64,000 nucleotides of DNA, taken from contig CAMTWU010000001.1 in the NCBI GenBank assembly GCA_947085525.1, forward strand, positions 59,719 to 123,718. The letters are read 5' to 3'. Shown here piece after piece: positions 39,424-48,129 of the stretch. Source of the stretch: JACPYF01 sp947085525 (lineage in GTDB: Bacteria; Patescibacteriota; Saccharimonadia; Saccharimonadales; Saccharimonadaceae). The position numbers and the translations under genes were made by a program. Numbering within the stretch: the stretch's first letter is position 1; the number at the start of each line of letters is the position of its first letter. The notes under the pieces are model-generated. The model ran no database searches. It worked only from the letters and a program-made list of their open reading frames with translations, and was not told the origin of the DNA.

Positions 39424-40526
39424 GCTTTGAATACCTCTGCCGGATCAATATTACTTAAATGCCGCATTGGTATATATGAAGCCACAATGGCCATAAGAAT
39501 AGTCAACGCGAATATCCATCCCAAATCAATTAGTCTAATTTGAGTCAGAAACTGCGGTACGGCATTTGTAATCAGTGGATTGAGAGCGACAGCCAGGGCA
39601 ACCCCTATGACATAGCCGATAAATACAGTAGTCAAGGCCTGTTCGAGCACTATCAAGTATAGTTGTCTATTCTTTAAACCAATAGCTTTGAGAATGCCGT
39701 ATTCTTTAGACTTTTCTATTGTGGATGTAAAGATGGTCAAGCCAACAACAACGGTACCAATAAGTGCACCCAGTGCAACCAACGCGCCGAAGACCGGCGT
39801 CACAATATCTTTGACTACATCTATGTTCACTTGTACGAAGTGCTCTTTGGTGTGGGTAGAAGCTACTGGTATTTGCTTTTTTATAGCGGCCTGGACGGCC
39901 GATACCTCCGTGCCGGGTTTCAGCTGCAGTAACCAGTAATTTGTCGTATCGGGCAGGTTGAATAAAGCTGCTGTATCCTGTTTATTAACAAACGCAAACG
40001 AACTGCTGAGAAGATAGGTACCTTCGGAATAGCCGACCACCTTGAGCTGCTGGCCACCAAATGGAATAGAATCGCCAAGCTTAACCTTGTATGACTTGGC
40101 AACAATCCGATCAATTATGATCTCGCCCTTGTCAGGGACGCTTTTACCTTGGCTGACCTGATCCGGCTGACCGACGTTATTGGCGGCATCGTAAGAAATA
40201 ACATAGAACGGTAAATCCTTACCATTGACATTGGTACTTAGGCCTTGCATCCCAAACGGCTTGGCGCTGGCTACGCCGACTATTGAAGTCAATTTCGAAC
40301 CTATACTTAACGGTAGGTACGAAGGTTCCATAATGTTTCCGGTGTTAGCCTTTGATACCCATAGATCAGCTGGTACGGTTTCGAAGTACCGACCGAGCAC
40401 ATTGCCATAACCAACACTAAGAGCTTGTAAAAGTATCATTAACAAGACACTAAATACTATTCCTCCGATACTGATAGCCAACCGTGTTTTTTCCTGGAAC
40501 AGGTTGCGGAGGGCTATATAGAGCAT
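39420..40526 (-). CDS. FtsX-like ABC transporter permease (MacB/DevC type)
   Basis: A 368-residue permease. There is one N-terminal helix (AISIGGIVFSVLLMILLQAL) and a large extracytoplasmic domain (MacB periplasmic core-like, about residues 45-230). Three C-terminal helices include GALIGTVVVGLTIFTSTI, TVFIGYVIGVALAVAL and GWIFALTILMAIVASYIP. STIEKSKEYGILKAIGLKNRQL is the FtsX coupling motif. It pairs with the ATPase that overlaps its 3' end. Mechanotransmission rather than channel transport is typical of this class. Confidence 0.88.
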   Translation of the reverse strand: MLYIALRNLFQEKTRLAISIGGIVFSVLLMILLQALSVGYGNVLGRYFETVPADLWVSKANTGNIMEPSYLPLSIGSKLTSIVGVASAKPFGMQGLSTNVNGKDLPFYVISYDAANNVGQPDQVSQGKSVPDKGEIIIDRIVAKSYKVKLGDSIPFGGQQLKVVGYSEGTYLLSSSFAFVNKQDTAALFNLPDTTNYWLLQLKPGTEVSAVQAAIKKQIPVASTHTKEHFVQVNIDVVKDIVTPVFGALVALGALIGTVVVGLTIFTSTIEKSKEYGILKAIGLKNRQLYLIVLEQALTTVFIGYVIGVALAVALNPLITNAVPQFLTQIRLIDLGWIFALTILMAIVASYIPMRHLSNIDPAEVFKA

Positions 40527-40572
40527 ATCCTACCAGTCCTTGCAATTATTTGACATATGTTGGCTTTGAGCT

Positions 40573-41475
40573 TCATGTGAGTTTGTCTTTATTTTGATAC
40601 TCAATTAATCTAGGGTCTTTCTCTTCTGCGCTAACGTCCTCGACTTGAATTGTTGAAAGGTTAAAGCCGTACTTTTTTTCTAGCAGTGTTTTGGCCTGAC
40701 TCAAGATAAAACTGGAGTTCTTCAGATTGTCAGTAACCAAATGACCAGAAAATGTTTCAATACCTCCGCCAACTGTTCGAGCATGAAGATGGTGTGTATC
40801 GACTACTCCTTTGATTGCACTGAGCTCTTTTTCAATTACTATCATATCTTTACCAATAGGTGTGGCATCGAACAAAATACGTACCGCGTCCCTGATGATT
40901 CCGTAAGCCGCATAGATCAAGATAATTGCAAACACGAGTCCAGCCCACGTATCGGCTTGGTAAATCTGCCAAAACTGTATAAAAATAGCGGCAATAATGA
41001 CGGCGATGCTTCCGAGGAACGCATTCATAACGTGCCAGAATGATCCACGGATGTTGAGATTGTCTTTTTGACCTTTGTACATAATAAATAATGACGCAAT
41101 TTCGAGACCAATGCCGCCGATAGCCATGGCGAACATCGGTGTGGCGTTCATCTCTATAGGGTTTGATAGCCTGTCAATACCTCGGATAATAATAAACCCA
41201 GCCATAAAGAGTAGTAGTAGACCGTTTAGGAAAGCTGCGATAGTCTCGGCCCTGCGAAACCCAAAGGTTCGTTGGGCGTTTGGCTTGGCATGAGTTAGCC
41301 GGATTGCAATTAGCGAAACACTGATCGCTACTACTGTAGACAGCTCGTGCGCTGCATCAGCAAACAACGATAAGCTACCAGTCACCAATGCTACAGTAAT
41401 TTCCGCAATAAAGTACATAAACAACAGAACCGCACTGATTTTCAAGCCTCTGACATTGGTTGATCCGTGATTCAT
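40573..41475 (-). CDS. Cation diffusion facilitator (CDF) family protein with altered metal site
   Basis: A 300-residue six-helix CDF protein (SGSLSLFADAAHELS region, RTFGFRRAETIAAFLNG, TPIGKDMIVIEKELSAIKGV) with the C-terminal cytoplasmic domain (HHLHARTVGGGIETFSGHLV). The transport site in ZitB/CzcD-type members is HxxxD in helix 2 and HxxxD in helix 5. Here they are H43-ELS-T47 and H148-VMN-A152, so both Asp are gone. The ion specificity or activity may therefore differ from Zn/Cd export. It lies with copper genes and follows the small DUF2933-like protein by 11 bases. Confidence 0.85.
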   Translation of the reverse strand: MNHGSTNVRGLKISAVLLFMYFIAEITVALVTGSLSLFADAAHELSTVVAISVSLIAIRLTHAKPNAQRTFGFRRAETIAAFLNGLLLLFMAGFIIIRGIDRLSNPIEMNATPMFAMAIGGIGLEIASLFIMYKGQKDNLNIRGSFWHVMNAFLGSIAVIIAAIFIQFWQIYQADTWAGLVFAIILIYAAYGIIRDAVRILFDATPIGKDMIVIEKELSAIKGVVDTHHLHARTVGGGIETFSGHLVTDNLKNSSFILSQAKTLLEKKYGFNLSTIQVEDVSAEEKDPRLIEYQNKDKLT

Positions 41476-41485
41476 TGTCGGCAGC

Positions 41486-41659
41486 TTACTTATGCTCGTC
41501 CTTGTCGTGACCCATCATTCCCATCATGCCAAGCATTATCAAGGGACAGATCAGCAGAAAGAATCCGAGGCCTCTGCTAATATTTAGGGCAGGTCCAAAT
41601 AGCAGTACGATGACGCCTAGTACCGCCAGAATAATCATTATTGTTTTGTGTGCTTTCAT
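41486..41659 (-). CDS. Small membrane protein, DUF2933-like, Met/His-rich tail
   Basis: 57 residues: two hydrophobic helices (KTIMIILAVLGVIVLLFG and GLGFFLLICPLIMLGMM) followed by GMMGHDKDEHK. Short proteins of this size and tail (DUF2933 type) are commonly encoded beside copper ATPases. GGGG lies upstream of ATG 41659 at moderate distance. It is set between the CPD-type ATPase and the CDF gene. Possible copper-site accessory; the family name is tentative. Confidence 0.6.
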   Translation of the reverse strand: MKAHKTIMIILAVLGVIVLLFGPALNISRGLGFFLLICPLIMLGMMGMMGHDKDEHK

Positions 41660-41742
41660 GGTTTTCCCCTTTACTTAAAAACAGTTATGAGTGTTACTAT
41701 CATGCAATTAGGGTTTCGACGATGGATCATGGGCTATACCCT

Positions 41743-43878
41743 TCATACTGTTACCATTTGTTTCTCGGAGCGCTTTAATAAAACAGCGTTGACTGCCACG
41801 AAAATGGACGATACCGACATCAATAGGGCTGCGAACTCTGGACGCAATGCAATTCCGTAGGCTGGATATAAAACACCGGCGGCAATCGGAATGGCAGCAA
41901 TATTATAAACACTTGCCCAGCCGAGATTTTGCTTCATTTTCCGCACAGTCGCCTTGCTGAGTCGAATAGCTCGGAGGATGTCAGCCGGATCCGACTTCAT
42001 TAGCACCACCTTCGCCGTTTCGATGGCAACGTCGGTACCAGCCCCAATAGCAATGCCAATATCAGCTTGAGCCAGCGCTGGGGCATCATTAACCCCGTCG
42101 CCGACCATAGCGGTAAATTTGCCTTCGTCTTGAAGTTTTTTGACGTAGTTTGCTTTGTCTTTTGGCAAAACCTCGGCAAACACTCGCTTGATATTAAGCT
42201 CATTGGCTATAACATCGGCTGTTTGCTTGTTGTCGCCGGTAATCATGACCACCTCCAGCCCTAGCTCTTGCATGGCTTCGATTGCCCTTTTAGCTGTTGG
42301 CTTAGTCGGGTCAGATGCTGCGAGTACCCCAGCCACTTTACCGTCTACCGCAACAATCATCATGGTCATTCCGGCATTTAGCAATTTGCTAATATCCTTC
42401 TGCAGTGGCCGAACGTCTATCCTCCTATCTTTCATCAGTTTTACAGTGCCGACTAGGATCTTTCTCCCTTCTACAGTCGCCTCAACACCGTGACCGGATA
42501 TATTATTAAAACCTTTTAGATCGGTTGGGAGCTTGAGTTTACGGTGTTTAACTTCGTTTATGACAGCTTGCGCTAGTGGATGGCTTGACCCGCTCTCAGC
42601 TGCTGCTGCCAATCTGACAACATCATTTTCGTTAACATTTTTAGCCACAGCCATATCAGTTATTCGAGGTTTCCCTTCGGTTAATGTGCCAGTCTTGTCT
42701 AACACAACTGCTTGAATCTTTGATGTCTGCTCAAGTGTTGTAGCGTCTTTTATCAAAATATTATGCTTAGCCCCCAGACCAGTCCCAACTGCAACTACCG
42801 TAGGCGTTGCCAGGCCAAGGGCATCAGGGCAAGCGATTACAACCGCCGAGATTGCAAAGGTTAAGGCTACCAACCAAGGTTCGCCGGCAATAAGTAACCA
42901 AACTGCAAAGGTTAGAATCCCGGTACCAACCGCCAGAACTACTAAATAACTGGCAAATTTGTCAGCGATGCGCTGACCAGGGGCTTTGGAATTCTGAGCT
43001 GATTCGACCAGTTTGACAATTTGAGCTAGCGCTGTATCACTACCTACTTTGGTTGCCTTAAACTGTAAAGTCCCCGAACCGTTAATAGATCCACCTATAA
43101 CACTGTCCCCAGGACTCTTGCTGACTGCTAAGGACTCACCGGTAACCAGCGATTCATCAATAGCCGATTCGCCGCGGGTGACTTCTCCATCCACGGGCAC
43201 CTTATCTCCAGGCTTTATTACCACGATATCGCCAACGATTACTTCACTCGTCGGCATAAGTGACTCAACTCCATCTCTTAAAACCCGAGCCTGCGGCGGA
43301 ACAAGATTAAACAACGCCGATAACGCATCGGTGGTACCTCTCCTAGACTTCATCTCCATCCAGTGGCCGAACAGTACAAAAGTAATTAACAAAGCTGCCG
43401 CTTCATAATACGAATCAGCGTTACCCTGCAAGGTCAGCAATATACTGGCGAAATAAGCGGCCGAGATACCGACAGCTATCAGAACCGCCATATTTAGTAC
43501 TCTAGATTTCAGCGCCTTATAACTTGAATAGATAAATATCCACCCGGAATAGAAAAATAGCGGGGTAGTTAGCAAAAGCAATATCCACGGGGCAGGGATA
43601 GGCTCTGGTAAGCTCAATCCAAGAAAGTTTTTACCGAGTGGTGAATAGGCGATGATCGGTATCGACAGGGCAAGTGCAAAGAAAAATTTATTGCGAATAT
43701 CCAATTCCATCATTTTGGCCATTTTCCGTCCAGCCAGACCGGTATGATCCATACCCATTGTCATACTCATACTCATTTTGAGTTTTTGCCACCAACTAAG
43801 CTGGCCAGGCTGCATCATCATATGTGTATGGTGGTCATGTCCTTGGTGATTGTCAGTTTTAGATTTCTGATTACTCAT
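41743..43878 (-). CDS. P1B-type metal ATPase with CPD motif
   Basis: A 711-residue P-type ATPase. The N-terminus is His/Met-rich (HHTHMMMQPG, KMSMSMTMGMDH) without a classical HMA domain. The transmembrane metal motif is IACPDALGLATP (C350-P-D352) in place of CPC or CPH. Other motifs are complete: TGES, DKTGTLTEGKP, SSHPLAQAV (HP motif), MITGDNKQTA and MVGDGVNDAPAL. Overall it groups with Cu+/Ag+ exporters (YNIAAIPIAAGVLYP tail), but the Asp in the transport motif should alter selectivity. The gene overlaps the YHS protein by four bases; both start from the region with the Crp-type site. Confidence 0.85.
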   Translation of the reverse strand: MSNQKSKTDNHQGHDHHTHMMMQPGQLSWWQKLKMSMSMTMGMDHTGLAGRKMAKMMELDIRNKFFFALALSIPIIAYSPLGKNFLGLSLPEPIPAPWILLLLTTPLFFYSGWIFIYSSYKALKSRVLNMAVLIAVGISAAYFASILLTLQGNADSYYEAAALLITFVLFGHWMEMKSRRGTTDALSALFNLVPPQARVLRDGVESLMPTSEVIVGDIVVIKPGDKVPVDGEVTRGESAIDESLVTGESLAVSKSPGDSVIGGSINGSGTLQFKATKVGSDTALAQIVKLVESAQNSKAPGQRIADKFASYLVVLAVGTGILTFAVWLLIAGEPWLVALTFAISAVVIACPDALGLATPTVVAVGTGLGAKHNILIKDATTLEQTSKIQAVVLDKTGTLTEGKPRITDMAVAKNVNENDVVRLAAAAESGSSHPLAQAVINEVKHRKLKLPTDLKGFNNISGHGVEATVEGRKILVGTVKLMKDRRIDVRPLQKDISKLLNAGMTMMIVAVDGKVAGVLAASDPTKPTAKRAIEAMQELGLEVVMITGDNKQTADVIANELNIKRVFAEVLPKDKANYVKKLQDEGKFTAMVGDGVNDAPALAQADIGIAIGAGTDVAIETAKVVLMKSDPADILRAIRLSKATVRKMKQNLGWASVYNIAAIPIAAGVLYPAYGIALRPEFAALLMSVSSIFVAVNAVLLKRSEKQMVTV

Positions 43879-44078
43879 TGCGCGGCCTTTCCAGATTTAG
43901 ACGCGTAGTACTCGGGCGCAGTATCGAACTGTGTTTTGCAGTGGAGTGAGCAAAAATAATATGCCTTTTGCTTATGGACTCTCTTTAGCGTTTTGCCTTT
44001 TATGGGTATTTCCATATGGCAGACAGGGTCGATGGTCTTTGTGGCGCTTTCTTGATTATGCATTTCGCTTTCTTCCAT
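43875..44078 (-). CDS. Small YHS (TRASH-like) metal-binding protein
   Basis: 67 residues: DPVCHMEIPIKGKTLKRVHK and KAYYFCSLHCKTQFDTAPEYY, a single YHS domain with Cys residues spaced for metal binding (VCHM, FCSLHC). A good ribosome site (AAAGGAG) precedes ATG 44078. It is the first gene of the operon with the CPD-type ATPase and may deliver metal to it. A perfect TGTGA-N6-TCACA site lies 74 bases upstream. Confidence 0.8.
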   Translation of the reverse strand: MEESEMHNQESATKTIDPVCHMEIPIKGKTLKRVHKQKAYYFCSLHCKTQFDTAPEYYASKSGKAAQ

Positions 44079-44151
44079 TATTCACTCCTTTACCCATGTA
44101 ACTATATAATTTTGGCTTGTGACGGCGCAGTGATTCGTCGTGGTAAGTTGC

Positions 44152-44167
44152 TGTGATATAGATCACA
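44152..44167. promoter_or_regulatory. CRP/FNR-type operator
   Basis: TGTGATATAGATCACA is a perfect TGTGA-N6-TCACA palindrome between two divergent genes: the YHS/ATPase operon (minus) and the Crp-family regulator (plus, 38 bases downstream). The regulator's recognition helix keeps the RExxxR residues that read TGTGA. It probably controls both directions. Confidence 0.75.
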
Positions 44168-44205
44168 GGTAGATTTTATATGAGTAAAAAAGATACAATA
44201 GAAGC

Positions 44206-44856
44206 ATGGATCCCACAACTAAAGACAAGCTAGACAAGTTTTTTGTTAAATTTAAAAACAGAAAGTACCGCCAGGGGGAAGTACTGATTCGGGGCGATGA
44301 AAATCCACCAGGGGTTTTATACCTAGTCAGCGGTACTGTGCAGCAATACGATATTACCAAGCAAGGCAACGTTATTATCCTAAACATAATCAAGCCCCCA
44401 GCCATTTTCCCTATGTCCTGGGTGATGAATGACGTGCCAAATAGCTTTTCCTTTGAGGCCATGGAACCCGTCGAACTGTGGATGGCGCCGCAAAAAGAAA
44501 CAATCGCTTTACTTCATTCGCAACCAGACATTTTGTTTGATCTACTTCGTCGTGCATACCGCGGTACAGACGATGTTTTGCAGCGCATGACTCACCTCAT
44601 GGCCGCTAGTGCGTATAATCGTGTCATACTTGAACTGATTATTTCTTCCAAGCTGCTTGACCCCGAGTCAAATCGTGGAAAAATTAAACTATCACTAACG
44701 GCCAGTGACTTGGCCGAACGGACGGGGTTAACCCGTGAAACGATCAGCCGTGAACTACAGAAGCTAAAGGCGGAGGGGCTCGTCAGAGTTTCGCTCGGCA
44801 CTGTTGTAATCCTCGATCTTGCGGCGCTGGAAGATGAACATGGCACTGGTATATAG
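44206..44856 (+). CDS. Crp/Fnr-family transcriptional regulator
   Basis: A 216-residue regulator: cyclic-nucleotide-binding-like beta roll (KYRQGEVLIRGDENPPGVLY, residues about 19-110), dimerisation helix and a C-terminal winged helix (LTASDLAERTGLTRETISRE). RETISR corresponds to the R-E-x3-R of E. coli Crp that contacts TGTGA. There is no cysteine, so it is not an Fe-S FNR sensor, and the cAMP-pocket pattern is absent; the signal is unknown. It is divergent from the YHS-ATPase operon with a shared operator and convergent with the multicopper oxidase gene. Confidence 0.85.
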   Translation: MDPTTKDKLDKFFVKFKNRKYRQGEVLIRGDENPPGVLYLVSGTVQQYDITKQGNVIILNIIKPPAIFPMSWVMNDVPNSFSFEAMEPVELWMAPQKETIALLHSQPDILFDLLRRAYRGTDDVLQRMTHLMAASAYNRVILELIISSKLLDPESNRGKIKLSLTASDLAERTGLTRETISRELQKLKAEGLVRVSLGTVVILDLAALEDEHGTGI

Positions 44857-44907
44857 TGTGGTTACATGTACTTAAACGATCACCACCCGGATCGTTCATT
44901 ACATCCC

Positions 44908-46101
44908 TTACATGCCCGACATGTTTGGATCCATACCCTGTTTAGGGTCAGCACTCTGTGCCTTTCTCGCGGGAGCCAAGAAGCCTTCGTACTTGAGTAG
45001 CGTCATCATACCCGCGCCGGCGTGGTGCAATTCGTGGCAGTGGAACGCCCAGACTCCCTCGTTGCTGGCTGTGAACTCAATGTCGTAGGTTTCTCCGGGA
45101 TTTAATGTGATTACATTGCGGGTCAGTTGGGCGGCTTCTGGCACCGGATTGCCGTCGGTGGCCGTAACCTTAAACTGCTGGCCGTGCAGGTGCATCGGAT
45201 GTGTCGTGGAGGCACTGGCGTTAATTAACCTGACACGAACCTTATCTCCCTTTTTTACATCCATGTTCTTCGTGTCCGGAAAGGCCAGACCGTTCATGGT
45301 GAACAAATTGTAATTCATGTTCATGGCCATACCTTCCATATTCATGGCAGCCATAGCGCTATTGAAACTGCCTTCGCCTTTTTGCCAGTCATCCAGCACG
45401 ACGGTGTATTCTTTATCCGGTTTCTGGTAACCTTTCGGCTCAACGATGAACGAACCGGACAGGCCCATATCGGACTGTTGGGCTTCGTCACCCATCTCTG
45501 AGCCATGGGTGTGGTAAAATCTCGTACCGGCCGGCGTGGCAGTAAATTCATAAGTAAAGCTCTCGCCGGGTTGAACTGCATCCTGCGTCACGCCTGGCAC
45601 GCCGTCCATGGCATTTGGCAGATCAAGACCATGCCAGTGTATGGTCGTGCCTTTCGGCAGTTTGTTTTTAAAGGTAATCATAACCTTGTCACCCTCTGTC
45701 ACCCGGATTTCCGGCCCCGGCACCTGGCCGTTGAAAGCCCAGGCGACGATGCTTTTGCCCTTCTGATACTCCCAGCGTACCGGTTCGGCCGTCAAGGTAA
45801 AATGTTTGGCACCGTTCATCATCATCGGTTGCAGAGGCTTTTGGTCGCTTGCCGTTTTGAGCGGCAACTGCTCGGCATTATCCACGCCAGCCATCGACTT
45901 CAAAGACATCTGCATTTCTTTAGTGGTCAGGCTCATGCTGGTACCGTTTATATTCATGAAGTAACGGCAGTGTACCCACATAGCGCCCCAGAAAAGCAGT
46001 ACTAGAACTGCCAACCCGCCAACTATAAGCAAAATCAATCGCATCATAGAGGCGCGACCAGCTTTTAGAATACCCTTATCATTGTCTATCAGTATCACCA
46101 C
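44908..46101 (-). CDS. Membrane-anchored two-domain multicopper oxidase
   Basis: About 380-397 residues with an N-terminal anchor (MMRLILLIVGGLAVLVLLFWG, starting at ATG 46047; the frame opens at GTG 46101). Cupredoxin domain 1 has TTIHWHGLDLPNAMDG and TRFYHTHGSE; domain 2 has STTHPMHLHGQQFKV and GVWAFHCHELHHAGAGMM. These are the four His-rich copper motifs, with type 1 (C, H, M) and trinuclear ligands. A Met-rich loop (MAAMNMEGMAMNMNY) is typical of cuprous oxidases such as CueO. It should oxidise Cu(I) or organic donors with O2 outside the cell. It is the last gene of the cupredoxin-reductase operon. No clear ribosome site decides the start. Confidence 0.9.
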   Translation of the reverse strand: MVILIDNDKGILKAGRASMMRLILLIVGGLAVLVLLFWGAMWVHCRYFMNINGTSMSLTTKEMQMSLKSMAGVDNAEQLPLKTASDQKPLQPMMMNGAKHFTLTAEPVRWEYQKGKSIVAWAFNGQVPGPEIRVTEGDKVMITFKNKLPKGTTIHWHGLDLPNAMDGVPGVTQDAVQPGESFTYEFTATPAGTRFYHTHGSEMGDEAQQSDMGLSGSFIVEPKGYQKPDKEYTVVLDDWQKGEGSFNSAMAAMNMEGMAMNMNYNLFTMNGLAFPDTKNMDVKKGDKVRVRLINASASTTHPMHLHGQQFKVTATDGNPVPEAAQLTRNVITLNPGETYDIEFTASNEGVWAFHCHELHHAGAGMMTLLKYEGFLAPARKAQSADPKQGMDPNMSGM

Positions 46102-46115
46102 TATATTTTACCACA

Positions 46116-46796
46116 TTAGTATCCGATAAAATGTTCGTGATAGATGCGCCCTTCCGGTACGTCCAGCAGAATAAGGATATTCCGCACATAATCGACCATA
46201 GCTGGCGGTCCGGCAATGTGCCAACGGCAATCCGGCTGCGCCTCTGCGCACTCCCAGATGTCCTGTTCATCAATGCTGCCCGTAATGGTTTTGAGCTCAA
46301 AGTGTTTGTTACTGACGGCAAGAGCTTCCAGCTCTTTAAGATATGCGACGCGATTCCGAGTTTTATTGGCGTACAGGAGTGTTATAGGCAAGCCTGGGCG
46401 CTGCTTGGCCGCTACCTGGACCATGCCCAGGTATGCCGTAATGCCGATTCCGCCAGCAATAATCACGAGTGGTTCGTCAGCCTCAGGCAGCGTGAAAAAG
46501 CCGTGCGGTCCTTCGATACTAACCATTGATTTCATGGGCAGATTCTCTAGCGTGCGCTTAAAACCGCTGCCCGTCATCCGAAAGGCAATAGACAATTTGG
46601 CTTGTTCCAGCGGCGAAGAGGCAATCGAAAACAGCCTTGAAGCGCCCTTAGCATCGCCGAATAATAACCTAGGCACCGCTACCTGTACGTACTGCCCGGC
46701 GCGGAAAGAAAACCCTTCCGGCCGCCTAAATGACACCTCTAGCGTGTCTAACGCTATTTCTTTCCGGTTGATGATTGGTGTTGTATATATACTCAT
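46116..46796 (-). CDS. FAD/NAD(P)H-binding reductase (FNR family)
   Basis: A 226-residue ferredoxin-reductase-like protein: FAD site RLFSIASSPLEQ, Gly-rich NAD site VIIAGGIGITAYLGM, and the C-terminal HIAGPPAMVDYVRNI. It lacks a 2Fe-2S domain, so it needs a partner. The ferric-reductase-like membrane protein two genes upstream is the natural one: together they equal a split FRE/NOX-type electron pathway from NAD(P)H to the outside. It starts 38 bases after the membrane-anchored unknown protein. Related to the FNR half of the YHS fusion at 29109-30041. Confidence 0.85.
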   Translation of the reverse strand: MSIYTTPIINRKEIALDTLEVSFRRPEGFSFRAGQYVQVAVPRLLFGDAKGASRLFSIASSPLEQAKLSIAFRMTGSGFKRTLENLPMKSMVSIEGPHGFFTLPEADEPLVIIAGGIGITAYLGMVQVAAKQRPGLPITLLYANKTRNRVAYLKELEALAVSNKHFELKTITGSIDEQDIWECAEAQPDCRWHIAGPPAMVDYVRNILILLDVPEGRIYHEHFIGY

Positions 46797-46834
46797 TACG
46801 TTCTTAGCTCCATTTAAAAATTATGTATCTACAG

Positions 46835-47392
46835 CTATAAGCCCAGGTTATCTGTCGGTTGAAAAACGGTATCTTCTATCGGCTCGCTGACGCTTTTGAC
46901 TGTTATATTAAGATTGCCTTGTTGTAGCGACACAACTTTGTCGCCTACACCATATTGCAAGGCCCACACCGCGGGACCACCGGTGATATTGGCGATTCCT
47001 ACACTGCTCGGTTCAAGATTAGGTGTTTTATTCCATTTCAAGGCCTGGCCTGTAGTTTGCTGGCTCTTATATAACGCTTTTTCGGCAGAGACGTATATTT
47101 GATGTGAAACAAGTTGGCCATTGAACTCAGTGGTTTGCCGGAAGTCCGGTTGTCTATCCAGGTTCCTGGCCCATATATGAACGTTCTGCCCGTCTTGTTG
47201 CCTTATAATGAGGTAAAACGACTTAGCGTAGGCTTGTGGATTTGCCTGCGCAGCCGGGTTAGGAGTTTGCTTACCGTCAAGATTGTTGTTCATCATTAAA
47301 ACTATCGTAGTGACCAACAGTATCGGAACAAGCAAAGACGCGCCCACGACAACTGGTATTACATTGCTAAGTCCACTCGTCCGGGTCCGCAT
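46835..47392 (-). CDS. Membrane-anchored exported protein of unknown function
   Basis: A 185-residue protein with one N-terminal transmembrane helix (IPVVVGASLLVPILLVTTIVL) and an extracytoplasmic domain of about 150 residues (YAKSFYLIIRQQDGQNVHIW, GGPAVWALQYGVGDKVVSLQ). No motif I recognise and no cysteines. It sits between the ferric-reductase-like and FNR genes, four bases after the former, so it is probably part of the same complex or pathway, perhaps an assembly or binding subunit. Confidence 0.55.
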   Translation of the reverse strand: MRTRTSGLSNVIPVVVGASLLVPILLVTTIVLMMNNNLDGKQTPNPAAQANPQAYAKSFYLIIRQQDGQNVHIWARNLDRQPDFRQTTEFNGQLVSHQIYVSAEKALYKSQQTTGQALKWNKTPNLEPSSVGIANITGGPAVWALQYGVGDKVVSLQQGNLNITVKSVSEPIEDTVFQPTDNLGL

Positions 47393-47396
47393 AATA

Positions 47397-48098
47397 TCAA
47401 TTTCCCCCGCTGGCGCGTTTTTGCATCACCGTTTTCACGAAAGCAGCCGCCTGAACCATGGCGATAGAGATAATCATCACTAGGTAGAAATACCGCAGCG
47501 GGTTGGGTGGGTAGTTACCCGCGCGCAGCGGCGAAGGCGTGAAGTGGATGAATGCAAAGTAGAGGGTGTGCAACATTACCAAATAATATATCGCGTACGA
47601 TAAGGTATGCATCCACTTCCAGGAAGAAATACCCAAGAAACTGACGGCTCTGTCGAATGAAGTAGCCGCCAGCGCCAGGCCCAACGTAACCGCCGTGATA
47701 CCCATAAGATTAGCCAGTCCGAAGCCCGGCTCCGCTCGGAGATACATATCCGCTTCGGCAGAAAACTGATAGCCCAGCAGCCCAGCCACATCCCAGCGTG
47801 CCCAGCCGTTCCATATCAAATAGCCGTGTACAAGACTGATCAGTGCAAACCATACGCCGAATTCACGCCTCCAGGCAACCAGCCTGGTCAGCGGATGCCA
47901 GAGCCGTGCCGCCGGACCCAGTATAAGCGACAGCCACAGAAGCGTGATGGATGCCCCGCCGAAGGCTTTCCAGAGACGCATATCCGGACTCCAGGTTGCG
48001 TTCAGCTGCCATACAGCAAAGACCAGCAATAGCGCGATGGCTCCGGCTATTGTGTGGCGAAGAAGTGCTCTTTTTTTTGTTTTAACGCCTAGTAGCAA
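47397..48098 (-). CDS. Ferric-reductase-like (MsrQ/FRD) heme membrane protein
   Basis: A 233-residue six-helix protein. RREFGVWFALISLVHGYLIW and SSWKWMHTLSYAIYYLVMLH carry the paired His expected to bind heme b in ferric-reductase-like transmembrane domains. The soluble reductase domain is missing and is provided by the separate FNR gene at 46116-46796. In MsrPQ systems such a membrane protein passes electrons to a periplasmic partner. Here the partners in the operon are a cupredoxin and a multicopper oxidase. Heme supply in this organism is not evident from the window. Confidence 0.75.
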   Translation of the reverse strand: MLLGVKTKKRALLRHTIAGAIALLLVFAVWQLNATWSPDMRLWKAFGGASITLLWLSLILGPAARLWHPLTRLVAWRREFGVWFALISLVHGYLIWNGWARWDVAGLLGYQFSAEADMYLRAEPGFGLANLMGITAVTLGLALAATSFDRAVSFLGISSWKWMHTLSYAIYYLVMLHTLYFAFIHFTPSPLRAGNYPPNPLRYFYLVMIISIAMVQAAAFVKTVMQKRASGGN

Positions 48099-48129
48099 CC
48101 CGTGTGTTTCCTTTGACTTAGATTAAACT

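Noticed and set aside
46047..46101. Upstream extension of the multicopper oxidase as a functional N-terminus
   Set aside because: The 18 extra residues are charged and precede a normal signal anchor at MMRLILL. Without a ribosome site at either start I consider ATG 46047 at least as likely.
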